Shown piece after piece: positions 15,706 to 22,238 of a stretch of DNA of 64,000 nt; position 1 is the first letter of the stretch, and each line of letters begins with the position of its first letter. A program made the translations under genes and the position numbers. Under the pieces are notes generated by a model. It was not told where the DNA came from. It worked only from the letters and a program-made list of their open reading frames with translations, and ran no database searches. The stretch spans positions 248,001-312,000 of the forward strand of contig CAWGMB010000019.1 of NCBI GenBank assembly GCA_963823515.1, written 5' to 3'. The stretch comes from Miltoncostaea sp963823515 (GTDB lineage Bacteria > Actinomycetota > Thermoleophilia > Miltoncostaeales > Miltoncostaeaceae).

Positions 15706-16243
15706 CTAGTCGGGCCCGGTGGCGGCGGTAGTAGGTGGAGGCCTTGGCGCGCGCCCCGCAGCCCTCCATCGAGCACCATCGCCGGCTGCCGTTGCGACTG
15801 GTGTCGACGAACATCACGGGGCACGCGGGATCGGCGCACTCGCGCACCCGGCCCGGGGAGTCGCGCACGAGGTCGAGCGCGTCGAGGACCGCGGCCACCA
15901 TCAGGCAGCTGCACGTGCGCGCGCCGGGCGTGAAACGGGGCTGGAGCGTGTCGGGCTCCACGCACAGGCGCCCGGGCGCGTCGTCGAGCCATCCGGCGGC
16001 GATCCGCGCGATCCCGGGGCCGTCGGCGGCGAGCAGGGCGAAGCGGAGATCCTCACGCAGGGTCCGTACCGCCTCGAGCTCGCCCCGCGAGATCGGGGGT
16101 GGATGATCTGACAGGCCGGCCGCCACGAACCAGTGCGCGAGGTCCTCGGTGGTGACGAGGCGTTCATGTCCGCACAAGTGGGTATTGCACAAGTCGAGCG
16201 CGGGTCGGCCCGCCAGTAGCAGGAAGTCGCGCGGGTCCGTCAC
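15706..16243 (-). CDS. CGNR zinc-finger transcriptional regulator (stop lost by frameshift)
   Basis: ABATE/CGNR-type regulator of about 178 residues. The N-terminus (LAGRPALDLCNT) and the C-terminal zinc finger (CADPACPVMFVDTSRNGSRRWCSMEGCG then ARAKASTYYRRHR, split here) are clear; the family's CGNR signature reads CGAR. In the given sequence the frame does not stop after the finger but runs antisense through the neighbouring hydrolase to 15200. A TAG lies one base out of frame at 15708-15706, right where the family ends, so one extra base near 15710-15720 is the likely cause. It is divergent from a hydrolase with a palindromic site in its leader. Confidence 0.75.
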
Positions 16244-16246
16244 GGA

Positions 16247-16275
16247 TTGACGAGGTCGCAGGTCCGGGGTAGTCT
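16247..16275 (+). promoter_or_regulatory. SigA-type promoter of hydrolase gene
   Basis: TTGACG (16247-16252), 17-bp spacer, TAGTCT (16270-16275), followed by a ~36-nt leader with a CAGGAG ribosome binding site. The best -35/-10 pair seen in the window. Confidence 0.65.
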
Positions 16276-16290
16276 CACCGGTAAAGCAAT

Positions 16291-16301
16291 ACCACAGTGG
16301 T
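16291..16301 (+). promoter_or_regulatory. Palindromic operator-like site ACCACAGTGGT
   Basis: Perfect 5+5 inverted repeat with a 1-nt centre, at about +8 to +20 relative to the predicted start of transcription, in an A/T-rich leader. A likely repressor site; the adjacent divergent CGNR regulator is an obvious candidate, but this is inference. Confidence 0.4.
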
Positions 16302-16318
16302 TAACAGGAGCGCCGCTG

Positions 16319-17014
16319 ATGCCCTCTCTCCCCCCAGCAATCGAACTCGCCGTCCACCGCAGCGGTGACGGTCCACCCCTGGTGGCCCTGCACGACCTGG
16401 GTCAGACGGGTGAGAGCATGATCGACGCCCTGGACGTCCTCGCGGACGAGTTCCGGATCGTCGCACCCGACCTCCGCGGTCACGGCGCGTCGCCCACGCC
16501 CCATGGGCCGTGGAGCATCGACGACTTCGCCTCCGACGTGGCCCGCCTCGTGGCGGCCGAGGGCGGCGGCGCCATCCTCGTGGGCATCGGGCTGGGCGCG
16601 GCCGCCGGTCTGGCCATCGCCCTGGGCCACCCGGGCCTGGTGAAGGGCCTGGTCGTGTCGGGCATCGGCCCGCGCGGCGAGGACGCCGACGGCCAGGACC
16701 GCTGGGCGCGCGCGGCGCGGGCGCTGCGCGAGCGCCGTGGGGCCGAGGGCGCGGCCCTCGCCGCCGAGGCGATGGGCACCCGGCCCGACTGGCGCGGTGC
16801 GCTCGCACAGGTGGACGCCCCGGTGATCGTCCTCGCCGGCAGCGCGGATCGGGCCGTCCCCGCCGAGATGCAGCGCGAGCTGTCGGTCTGGATGCAGAAC
16901 GCGCGCTTCCACGTGGTCTCGGAGGCCGGGCACAACGTCGCCGTCGAGCGCCCCAACGAGCTCATCCGCGCCGTGCGCAGCCTGGCGCTGCACGACCAGC
17001 CGGTGGCCGCGTAG
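16319..17014 (+). CDS. Alpha/beta hydrolase-fold protein lacking nucleophile Ser
   Basis: 231 residues. The fold is clear: PPLVALHDLGQTGESM, VAPDLRGHGASP, an acid in GSADRAVP and His in EAGHNVAVERP. The nucleophile elbow reads VGIGLGAAAG, so the G-x-S-x-G serine is Gly. The protein may be non-hydrolytic, use another residue, or have changed function. The ATG is chosen for its CAGGAG ribosome binding site about 9 nt upstream; an in-frame TTG at 16247 lies in the -35 element and is not used. Confidence 0.8.
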   Translation: MPSLPPAIELAVHRSGDGPPLVALHDLGQTGESMIDALDVLADEFRIVAPDLRGHGASPTPHGPWSIDDFASDVARLVAAEGGGAILVGIGLGAAAGLAIALGHPGLVKGLVVSGIGPRGEDADGQDRWARAARALRERRGAEGAALAAEAMGTRPDWRGALAQVDAPVIVLAGSADRAVPAEMQRELSVWMQNARFHVVSEAGHNVAVERPNELIRAVRSLALHDQPVAA

Positions 17015-17056
17015 CCGTCGCGTGACGACCGCGGACGAGAAGGGGGACTGCCGGTC

Positions 17057-17605
17057 CTGTCCTTCCCGTCCGCGGTCGAGTGGGACGCCTGGCTGGGCAG
17101 CGGCGACGGCTCGGGTGTGTGGCTGAGGATCACCAGGCGAGACACCGGGGTGCCGGTCGTCTCGTATGACGAGGCGCTCGAGATCGCGCTCCGGCATGGA
17201 TGGATCGACGGCCAGAGGGCGGCGGGCGACGACGGGTCCTGGCTCCAGCGCTTCACCCCGCGACGCAGGCACAGCCGCTGGTCGCGGCGCAATCGGGACA
17301 TCGCCCAGCGGTTGGTCGACGAGGGCCGGATGACGCCGGGGGGCCTCGCCGAGGTGGAGGCCGCCAGGGCCGACGGCCGCTGGGATCGCGCATGCGCCGG
17401 GGCTCCGACGATCGCGGTGCTCGACGACCTGCGCGAGGCGCTCGAGGCCGCGCCGCGGGCAGCGCGGGACTTCGCCGCGCTCGACGGGGCCAACCGCTAC
17501 GCCATCCTCTACCGCGTGAACGACGCGAAGCGTTCCGAGACCCGGGCGCGCCGCATCGCGACCTTCGTGGCGATGCTGGAGCGGGGGGAGCGCCTCCACC
17601 CCTGA
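17057..17605 (+). CDS. YdeI/OmpD-associated family protein
   Basis: About 182 residues of the YdeI/OmpD-associated family (role poorly known). Family landmarks: SFPSAVEWDAWLGSG, GVWLRITRR, SYDEALEIALRHGWIDGQ, WLQRFTPRRRHSRWSRRN and the final YAILYRVNDAKRSETRARRI. The first landmark lies upstream of the first GTG (17117), so the true start is earlier; no ATG/GTG/TTG exists between the preceding stop and 17117 in this frame, leaving CTG at 17057 (or 17048), with AAGGGGG about 10 nt before it. It follows the hydrolase by 42 nt, probably in one transcript. Confidence 0.75.
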   Translation: MSFPSAVEWDAWLGSGDGSGVWLRITRRDTGVPVVSYDEALEIALRHGWIDGQRAAGDDGSWLQRFTPRRRHSRWSRRNRDIAQRLVDEGRMTPGGLAEVEAARADGRWDRACAGAPTIAVLDDLREALEAAPRAARDFAALDGANRYAILYRVNDAKRSETRARRIATFVAMLERGERLHP

Positions 17606-17636
17606 CCCGCGCTGGCGGATCTGGGGAAATCCCGTC

Positions 17637-17665
17637 TTGCATCATCCGGCGACCGGATGGATATT
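17637..17665 (+). promoter_or_regulatory. Promoter-like pair before small gene
   Basis: TTGCAT (17637-17642), 17-bp spacer, GATATT (17660-17665), about 35 nt upstream of the ATG at 17701. Confidence 0.45.
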
Positions 17666-17700
17666 CGCCACTCATCGGAGGCAACCGCCGGGGGTGGGAC

Positions 17701-17898
17701 ATGTCCGAGCCACACGACGCACGGCCGAACGAGGCCGACGATCGAGGTGTCCGGACGCTCTCTGCGGGCTTCGATGAGTACGTCGCCGCACGCGAGCGCT
17801 ACTTCGAGCGCCTGCGGATCGACTCGGAGATCCGCCGCCTCGAGCGGTCGTGGCGCCTCCCCGCGAGGGGTGGCCTCGACGAGGGGGCGACTGCCTGA
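17701..17898 (+). CDS. Small charged protein, unknown
   Basis: 65 residues, highly charged, with an alpha-helical look in the second half (GFDEYVAARERYFERLRIDS followed by EIRRLERSW). No signal peptide or membrane segment. It has its own promoter-like pair, a purine-rich GGGGGTGGGAC before the ATG, and a strong hairpin right after the stop, which support a real monocistronic gene. No family recognised. Confidence 0.55.
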   Translation: MSEPHDARPNEADDRGVRTLSAGFDEYVAARERYFERLRIDSEIRRLERSWRLPARGGLDEGATA

Positions 17899-17935
17899 GC
17901 TCCGGATCCGCGTCGGGGCGACGCGGATCCGGAGC
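17899..17935. terminator. Bidirectional hairpin terminator
   Basis: Perfect 16-bp stem (GCTCCGGATCCGCGTC and its complement) with a 5-nt loop GGGGC, lying exactly between two convergent genes. No T-tract on either side. Confidence 0.75.
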
Positions 17936-17949
17936 CGGGGTACCGGGAC

Positions 17950-18504
17950 CTACGAGAGCGTCACCCGGACCCTGAAGGGGCCCTCGGGGTCCTCGGGGAT
18001 CCGGACGATCGTCGCCGTGCGCCCGGGACGGACGACGGCCAGGGCCGCCTCGATGGCCGGGCGCAACTCCTCGAGCGTGGCGTCCTCGTTGGGCGCCCGC
18101 CGCCGGTCGGTCACCGTGAGCAGGATCTCGTGCCGCCCGAAGCTCACCCCGCCGGCGGCGGCGTCGGCCTCGAGCTCGTCGGCGATGCCGTCGGCCGCCG
18201 CGATCGACGCCGCGAAACGCTGCTCGAGCGTGCCCTCTCCCTCGCGCTTTCGCTGGTAGAGCACTCCCGGGCGGCCCTCGCCGAGGTCGATGGACCGGTC
18301 GGCCTCGTGCCCGATCAGCATCACCCCCGGTCCGTCCGGGACGTGCGCGTAGTCGGCGACGTCGATCGGGACGCCGTCGAGGATCCTGCGCTGGATCCAC
18401 CCGTGGAAGATGGGCACGTACGCCGCGAGGTCGATCACGTCGGGGTTCCCGGCGTAGAGCTTGGCGCCGATCCGGATCAGGTCCGGCGTGGTTGCGGTGG
18501 GCAT
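17950..18504 (-). CDS. Conserved-looking protein of unknown function, behind sulfite/nitrite reductase
   Basis: 184 residues from the ATG at 18504, which has a GGGAGGGG ribosome binding site. Features: YVPIFHGWIQRRILDGVPIDVADYAHVP, GPGVMLIGHEADRSID, LYQRKREGEG, and a possible small alpha/beta domain near the C-terminus (HEILLTVTDRR). No membrane span or metal motif. It starts 11 nt after the stop of the siroheme reductase gene and shares its transcript, so a role linked to sulfite/nitrite reduction is possible but not shown. Confidence 0.6.
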   Translation of the reverse strand: MPTATTPDLIRIGAKLYAGNPDVIDLAAYVPIFHGWIQRRILDGVPIDVADYAHVPDGPGVMLIGHEADRSIDLGEGRPGVLYQRKREGEGTLEQRFAASIAAADGIADELEADAAAGGVSFGRHEILLTVTDRRRAPNEDATLEELRPAIEAALAVVRPGRTATIVRIPEDPEGPFRVRVTLS

Positions 18505-18514
18505 CGACCCCTCC

Positions 18515-20779
18515 CTAGACGAGGACCGACTGCGCGCCGGCCTCACGGATCTCGAACTGGTGGACGGCATCGATGAACAGCTGCGCCTCCTCCACCAGGC
18601 CGCGCGTGGCCTCGGCCTCGTGCGACTCGGGGGCCGAGCGGTGGCGCTCGAGGAGCGGGCGGGCGAAGCGGCCCTTGGCGAAGCGGTCGAAGAAGCGCTC
18701 GGTGTCGTAGAAGCGCGTCGTGAACTCGCTCACGATCTCGTCCGGGTCGTCCGCCACGTTGGGGTGCTCGGTCCGCACGAGGGCGCGGGCGGCGGCGACC
18801 ATCGCCGCGTAGGCGCGCTCGTCGGCCCGGACCAGGTCGCCGTCCTCGAGCGCCACGCCGGCGTCGAAGACGATGCTCTCGGCCATCGTGAGCTCGAGGT
18901 CGGTGCTGGAGATGACCTCGCCCGCGCACTCGCCGATGCCCATGTCGCCCATCGTGAAGACGCGGGCGTCGCCCCAGTCGGTGTAGAAGCTCGGATCCTC
19001 ATCGACCGGCGGGACGGTCTTGAGGGCGGCGATCAACGCGCCGAGCTCCTTCTTGCCGAGGCGCGCGATGTAGTCCTGGAAGCTCTCCTCGGCCTCGCGC
19101 TCCGCGACGAACTTCGACGTGATCGCATCGACGACCTCGGGGATCCGCTTGGACGGGACCGAGCCGATCGCGAGGCCGTACGAGCCGGCGTTCTCGCGCC
19201 AGCGCCCGCCGAGCACCACTTGGAAGTGCGGCACGGTGACGCCGTTGATCTTGCGGCTGTTGCCGAAGAACCCGATGTCGGCCACGTGGTGCTGGCCGCA
19301 CGAGTTGAAGCAGCCGCTCACCTTGATGCGCAGGCCCCGGACCGCCTCGTCCAGCTCGAACTGCCTCGAGGCGAGGCGCGTGCGCAGCTCGCCGGCCAGG
19401 CCGCGCGAGGAGGCGATCCCCAGCTTGCAGGTGTCGGTGCCGGGGCACGAGGTCACATCGATGATCGTCCCGGCGCCGGTGGCGCCGAGGTCGATGGCGA
19501 CGAGCTCCTCGTAGAGGGCCGGCAGGTCGCCCTCGGCCACCCAGCGCAGCACGATGTTCTGCTCGACCGTGGTGCGGACGGCGTCGCCGACGTACTTCCG
19601 GGCGACCACGGCCAGCTTGCGGGCCTGCACCGAGCTGAGGTCGCCGAGGGGGAGAGCGATCGTCGCGACCGCGTAGCCCTCCTGGCGCTGGCGGTAGACG
19701 TTGGTCCTCAGCCACTCGCGGTAGCCGTCGGCCGGCGGGGCGCCGGCGGGCGGCGGCGGGACGGCCTCGCTCACGGGCGACTCGGTGAAGTCCTCGACCG
19801 AGGGCAGGTACGAGGTCCAGCGGTCGTCGTGGGGGAGCACGGTGCGCTCCTCGTCCACGAGCCGGCGGAACTCGTCGATGCCGAGCTTTGAGACGAGGAA
19901 CTTGATGCGGGCGCGGTTGCGGTTGGCCTTCTCGCCCAGGCGGCCGAAGACGCGGGCGATCGACTGCACGGCCGGCAGCAGTTCCTCCACCGGGTGGTCC
20001 TCGTAGAGCAGCTTCGCCTGGTGCGGCGTGGTGCCGAGGCCGCCGCCGACGTAGAGGTCGAACGAACGCCGCTCGACGCCGTCGACCACGGTCGTGCGGG
20101 CGATGGCGCCGAAGTCGTGCATCATCACCAGGCCGCAGGCCTCGCCGGCGCAGCCGGAGAAGGCGGGCTTGAACTTGCGCCCGAAGTCCTGGCAGTCCGG
20201 GTGGCCGAGCAGGAAGCGGAAGAGGGCGGCCGCGTACGCCGTGGTGTCGAAGGCCTCGGTGTGGCAGACGCCTGCCAGCGGGCAGGCGGTCAGGTTGCGC
20301 ACGCCGTTGCCGCAGGCCTCGCGGGTGGTGATCCCCACGGCGGCGAGGCGCCGCATCAGGTCCGGCGTGTCGTCGATGTGGACGTAGTGGAGCTGGATGT
20401 CCTGGCGCGTGGTGACGTGGAGGATCGAGTCGGAGTACTCCTCCGCCAGCTCGGCCATGACCTCGATCTGCTCGGGGGTGGTGCCGCCGTAGGGCAGCTT
20501 GATGCGGACCATGCCCGGGGCGTCCCACAGGGTCTCGGGACCCTTGGTGAGATCGCCCGCGGGGAACTCGAGGGTCTGGGATCCGAGCCCGTCGTGCCGG
20601 TGGCCGTTGTCGTAGCGCTGGCCGTAGACCCCGCGGCGCAGGCGCGTCTCGGCGAACACGCGGTCCTCGATCTTCCCCTTGCGGCGCAGCTCCATCTGGC
20701 CCTCGAAGATGTCGATCTCCTCGGCCAGATCGGGCGGCATCTCGTCCGCCAGGAGGTCTCTCCACTCGGTCGTGCTCAT
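18515..20779 (-). CDS. Siroheme/4Fe-4S sulfite or nitrite reductase with C-terminal extension
   Basis: 754 residues. Two ferredoxin-like/reductase repeats are followed by the cluster-siroheme cysteines: Cys445 and Cys451 (CPGTDTC), Cys490 and Cys494 (GCFNSC). It carries out six-electron reduction of sulfite to sulfide or nitrite to ammonia in the cytoplasm; sequence alone does not separate the two. Single-chain enzymes of this family are usually about 550-600 residues; the extra ~160 at the C-terminus (from about residue 590, TEHPNVADDPDEIVSEF onward) look helical and HEPN-like. The ATG is preceded by an A/T-rich palindrome. Confidence 0.88.
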   Translation of the reverse strand: MSTTEWRDLLADEMPPDLAEEIDIFEGQMELRRKGKIEDRVFAETRLRRGVYGQRYDNGHRHDGLGSQTLEFPAGDLTKGPETLWDAPGMVRIKLPYGGTTPEQIEVMAELAEEYSDSILHVTTRQDIQLHYVHIDDTPDLMRRLAAVGITTREACGNGVRNLTACPLAGVCHTEAFDTTAYAAALFRFLLGHPDCQDFGRKFKPAFSGCAGEACGLVMMHDFGAIARTTVVDGVERRSFDLYVGGGLGTTPHQAKLLYEDHPVEELLPAVQSIARVFGRLGEKANRNRARIKFLVSKLGIDEFRRLVDEERTVLPHDDRWTSYLPSVEDFTESPVSEAVPPPPAGAPPADGYREWLRTNVYRQRQEGYAVATIALPLGDLSSVQARKLAVVARKYVGDAVRTTVEQNIVLRWVAEGDLPALYEELVAIDLGATGAGTIIDVTSCPGTDTCKLGIASSRGLAGELRTRLASRQFELDEAVRGLRIKVSGCFNSCGQHHVADIGFFGNSRKINGVTVPHFQVVLGGRWRENAGSYGLAIGSVPSKRIPEVVDAITSKFVAEREAEESFQDYIARLGKKELGALIAALKTVPPVDEDPSFYTDWGDARVFTMGDMGIGECAGEVISSTDLELTMAESIVFDAGVALEDGDLVRADERAYAAMVAAARALVRTEHPNVADDPDEIVSEFTTRFYDTERFFDRFAKGRFARPLLERHRSAPESHEAEATRGLVEEAQLFIDAVHQFEIREAGAQSVLV

Positions 20780-20813
20780 TCCACCGCCCTCACGTCGTCG
20801 CCCTGGGCGGGGG

Positions 20814-20838
20814 AAAATACCAGATAGTCTTTGGTTTT
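20814..20838. promoter_or_regulatory. A/T-rich imperfect palindrome between two leftward genes
   Basis: AAAATACCA ... TGGTTTT arms around a 9-nt centre, in otherwise >70% G+C DNA, 35 bp before the reductase ATG and just after the stop of the next gene. On the minus strand it contains TATTTT, a possible -10. It may be operator, promoter or terminator. Confidence 0.35.
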
Positions 20839-20840
20839 CC

Positions 20841-21323
20841 CTAGTTTGAGTCGGGCGTCTCCATCTCACCCCGCGCGACGCCGGCCAGGGCGCGCACGAT
20901 CTGCACGCACATCGGGTCGCTGACGGCGATCTGCACCTGGCTGCCATCCTCGTCGTCGAAGGCGAGCGTCCAGTGCGGGACCATCCCGTCGGGCGTCTGC
21001 TGCGGCGGGGTGACCGACACGCCGACCACGCTCGGCTGGAGGGCCCAGAAGAGGCCCTCGGGCAGGCCGGAGGGCTGGGGCTCCCAGTTGCTGGCGTCCG
21101 GCACGTCGTGACGGAACGGCTCCGCCTGGGTGAACGCGTTCATCATGTTCTCGGCGTCGCTCGTCGCAAGCGGGAGCGTGAGCACGACGTTCGCGCCGCT
21201 CTCGAAGGCGAGCAGCGCGACCGGGAGCGCGTCCTCGTCGGGGATCTCGCCGTTGTCCTCGATCTCCACCTCGACCGGCGAGCAGTCGAAGCCGGTGGCC
21301 TGGAAGGCGATGGTCTGCCTCAT
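20841..21323 (-). CDS. Unknown acidic protein
   Basis: 160 residues, acidic, no signal peptide or membrane segment. Segments include FDCSPVEVEIEDNGEIPDED, LPVALLAFESGANVVLTLPL, GLFWALQPSVVGVSVTPP and HWTLAFDDEDGSQVQIAVSD. The alternating pattern suggests a beta-rich cytoplasmic domain. A GAGGA ribosome binding site precedes the ATG. Its promoter (TAGCAA, minus strand) overlaps that of the divergent aminotransferase gene. No family recognised. Confidence 0.6.
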   Translation of the reverse strand: MRQTIAFQATGFDCSPVEVEIEDNGEIPDEDALPVALLAFESGANVVLTLPLATSDAENMMNAFTQAEPFRHDVPDASNWEPQPSGLPEGLFWALQPSVVGVSVTPPQQTPDGMVPHWTLAFDDEDGSQVQIAVSDPMCVQIVRALAGVARGEMETPDSN

Positions 21324-21345
21324 GCTGCGGTCCTCGGGGGGTTGC

Positions 21346-21351
21346 TAGCGT
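21346..21351 (+). promoter_or_regulatory. -10 element TAGCGT (aminotransferase gene)
   Basis: TAGCGT lies 7 nt before a GTG (21359) that opens a 29-codon ORF ending on the aminotransferase ATG. Confidence 0.4.
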
Positions 21352-21358
21352 CAGCCGG

Positions 21359-21448
21359 GTGCGGCACGGAGCGACTCCTTGGAGCGTTGGTTGCGCGGCG
21401 GCCATTGTCACACACGGTCGCCTCCGCCGACCGATCGCGGGCCGATGA
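21359..21448 (+). CDS. Candidate leaderless micro-ORF (29 codons) coupled to class IV aminotransferase
   Basis: GTG start 7 nt after TAGCGT; the product is basic and short (VRHGATPWSVGC...). Its TGA overlaps the ATG at 21445 (ATGA). The same layout precedes the FKBP and sugar-transferase genes. A regulatory leader peptide or simple translation-delivery device is possible; chance is not excluded. Confidence 0.35.
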   Translation: MRHGATPWSVGCAAAIVTHGRLRRPIAGR

Positions 21449-22233
21449 GGGTCGTCTGGCTCGACGGGGCGCTCGTCGAGCCCGCTACGGCCCGGCTCTC
21501 CATCGACGACCCCGCGGTCCGCTGGGGCGAGGGACTGCTCGAGACGATGCGCGCCGAGAACGGACGCGTCGCGCTGCTCGAGCGGCACCTCGAGCGCCTG
21601 CGCCGCTCGGCCCAGGCCCTCGGCCTGGAGGGCATCGCCGCCGCTCCGCAGATGCGCGCCGCCGTCCGCGAGGCCGTGGCGGCCGCAGCCCCCGGCCCGC
21701 TGCGGGTGCGCCTGTGCGCCACGCCGCGGCCCACCCTGCTGGTCGAGGTGACGGGGGAGTCCGCGCTGGGCGAGGTGGCCTGCGCCACGGCCCTCGCCCT
21801 GCCGGGCGCGTGGATCCGGGGGAACCGGATCGCCGAGCACAAGACGCTCTCCTACGCCGGCCACCGCTGGAGCCAGCGCAGGGCGGCCCGCGCCGGCGCC
21901 GACCACGCGCTGCTGGTCGACGGGCGAGGCCGCCTCGGGGAGGCCGCCGTCGCGAGCGCCTTCTGCGTCGCCGGGGGCGAGGTGCTGAGCGCCCCCTCTG
22001 ACGGCCTGCTGGCCGGCGTCGGTCGCGCGGTCGTGATGGAGGCGATCGAGGTGCGCGAGGAGGCCGCCGCCGAGGACGTGTGGCGGGCAGCCGACGAGAT
22101 CGTCCTCACCAATGCGGTGCGCGGCGCGATCGCGGTCACGTCGGTCGATGGGGTGCCGGTTGGCGCCGGGGCGCCCGGGCCGGTGGCCCGCCGGATCCAC
22201 GCGGCCCTCACGGCGGCGCTCACCGGCGGCTGA
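21445..22233 (+). CDS. Class IV aminotransferase / aminodeoxychorismate lyase-like
   Basis: 262-residue PLP enzyme of fold type IV. The PLP lysine is in EHKTLSYAGH; the N-terminal VRWGEGLLETMRAENGR and ERHLERL segments, and the DHALLVDGRGRLGEAAVASAF strand where the family has E-x-x-x-x-N, are present. Members include 4-amino-4-deoxychorismate lyase (PabC), D-amino acid and branched-chain aminotransferases; the short length and context favour a PabC-like enzyme but do not prove it. Confidence 0.82.
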   Translation: MRVVWLDGALVEPATARLSIDDPAVRWGEGLLETMRAENGRVALLERHLERLRRSAQALGLEGIAAAPQMRAAVREAVAAAAPGPLRVRLCATPRPTLLVEVTGESALGEVACATALALPGAWIRGNRIAEHKTLSYAGHRWSQRRAARAGADHALLVDGRGRLGEAAVASAFCVAGGEVLSAPSDGLLAGVGRAVVMEAIEVREEAAAEDVWRAADEIVLTNAVRGAIAVTSVDGVPVGAGAPGPVARRIHAALTAALTGG

Positions 22234-22238
22234 GCCGA

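Noticed and set aside
18461..20827. Long plus-strand frames antisense to the siroheme reductase
   Set aside because: Shadow frames of the conserved reductase; no domain content.
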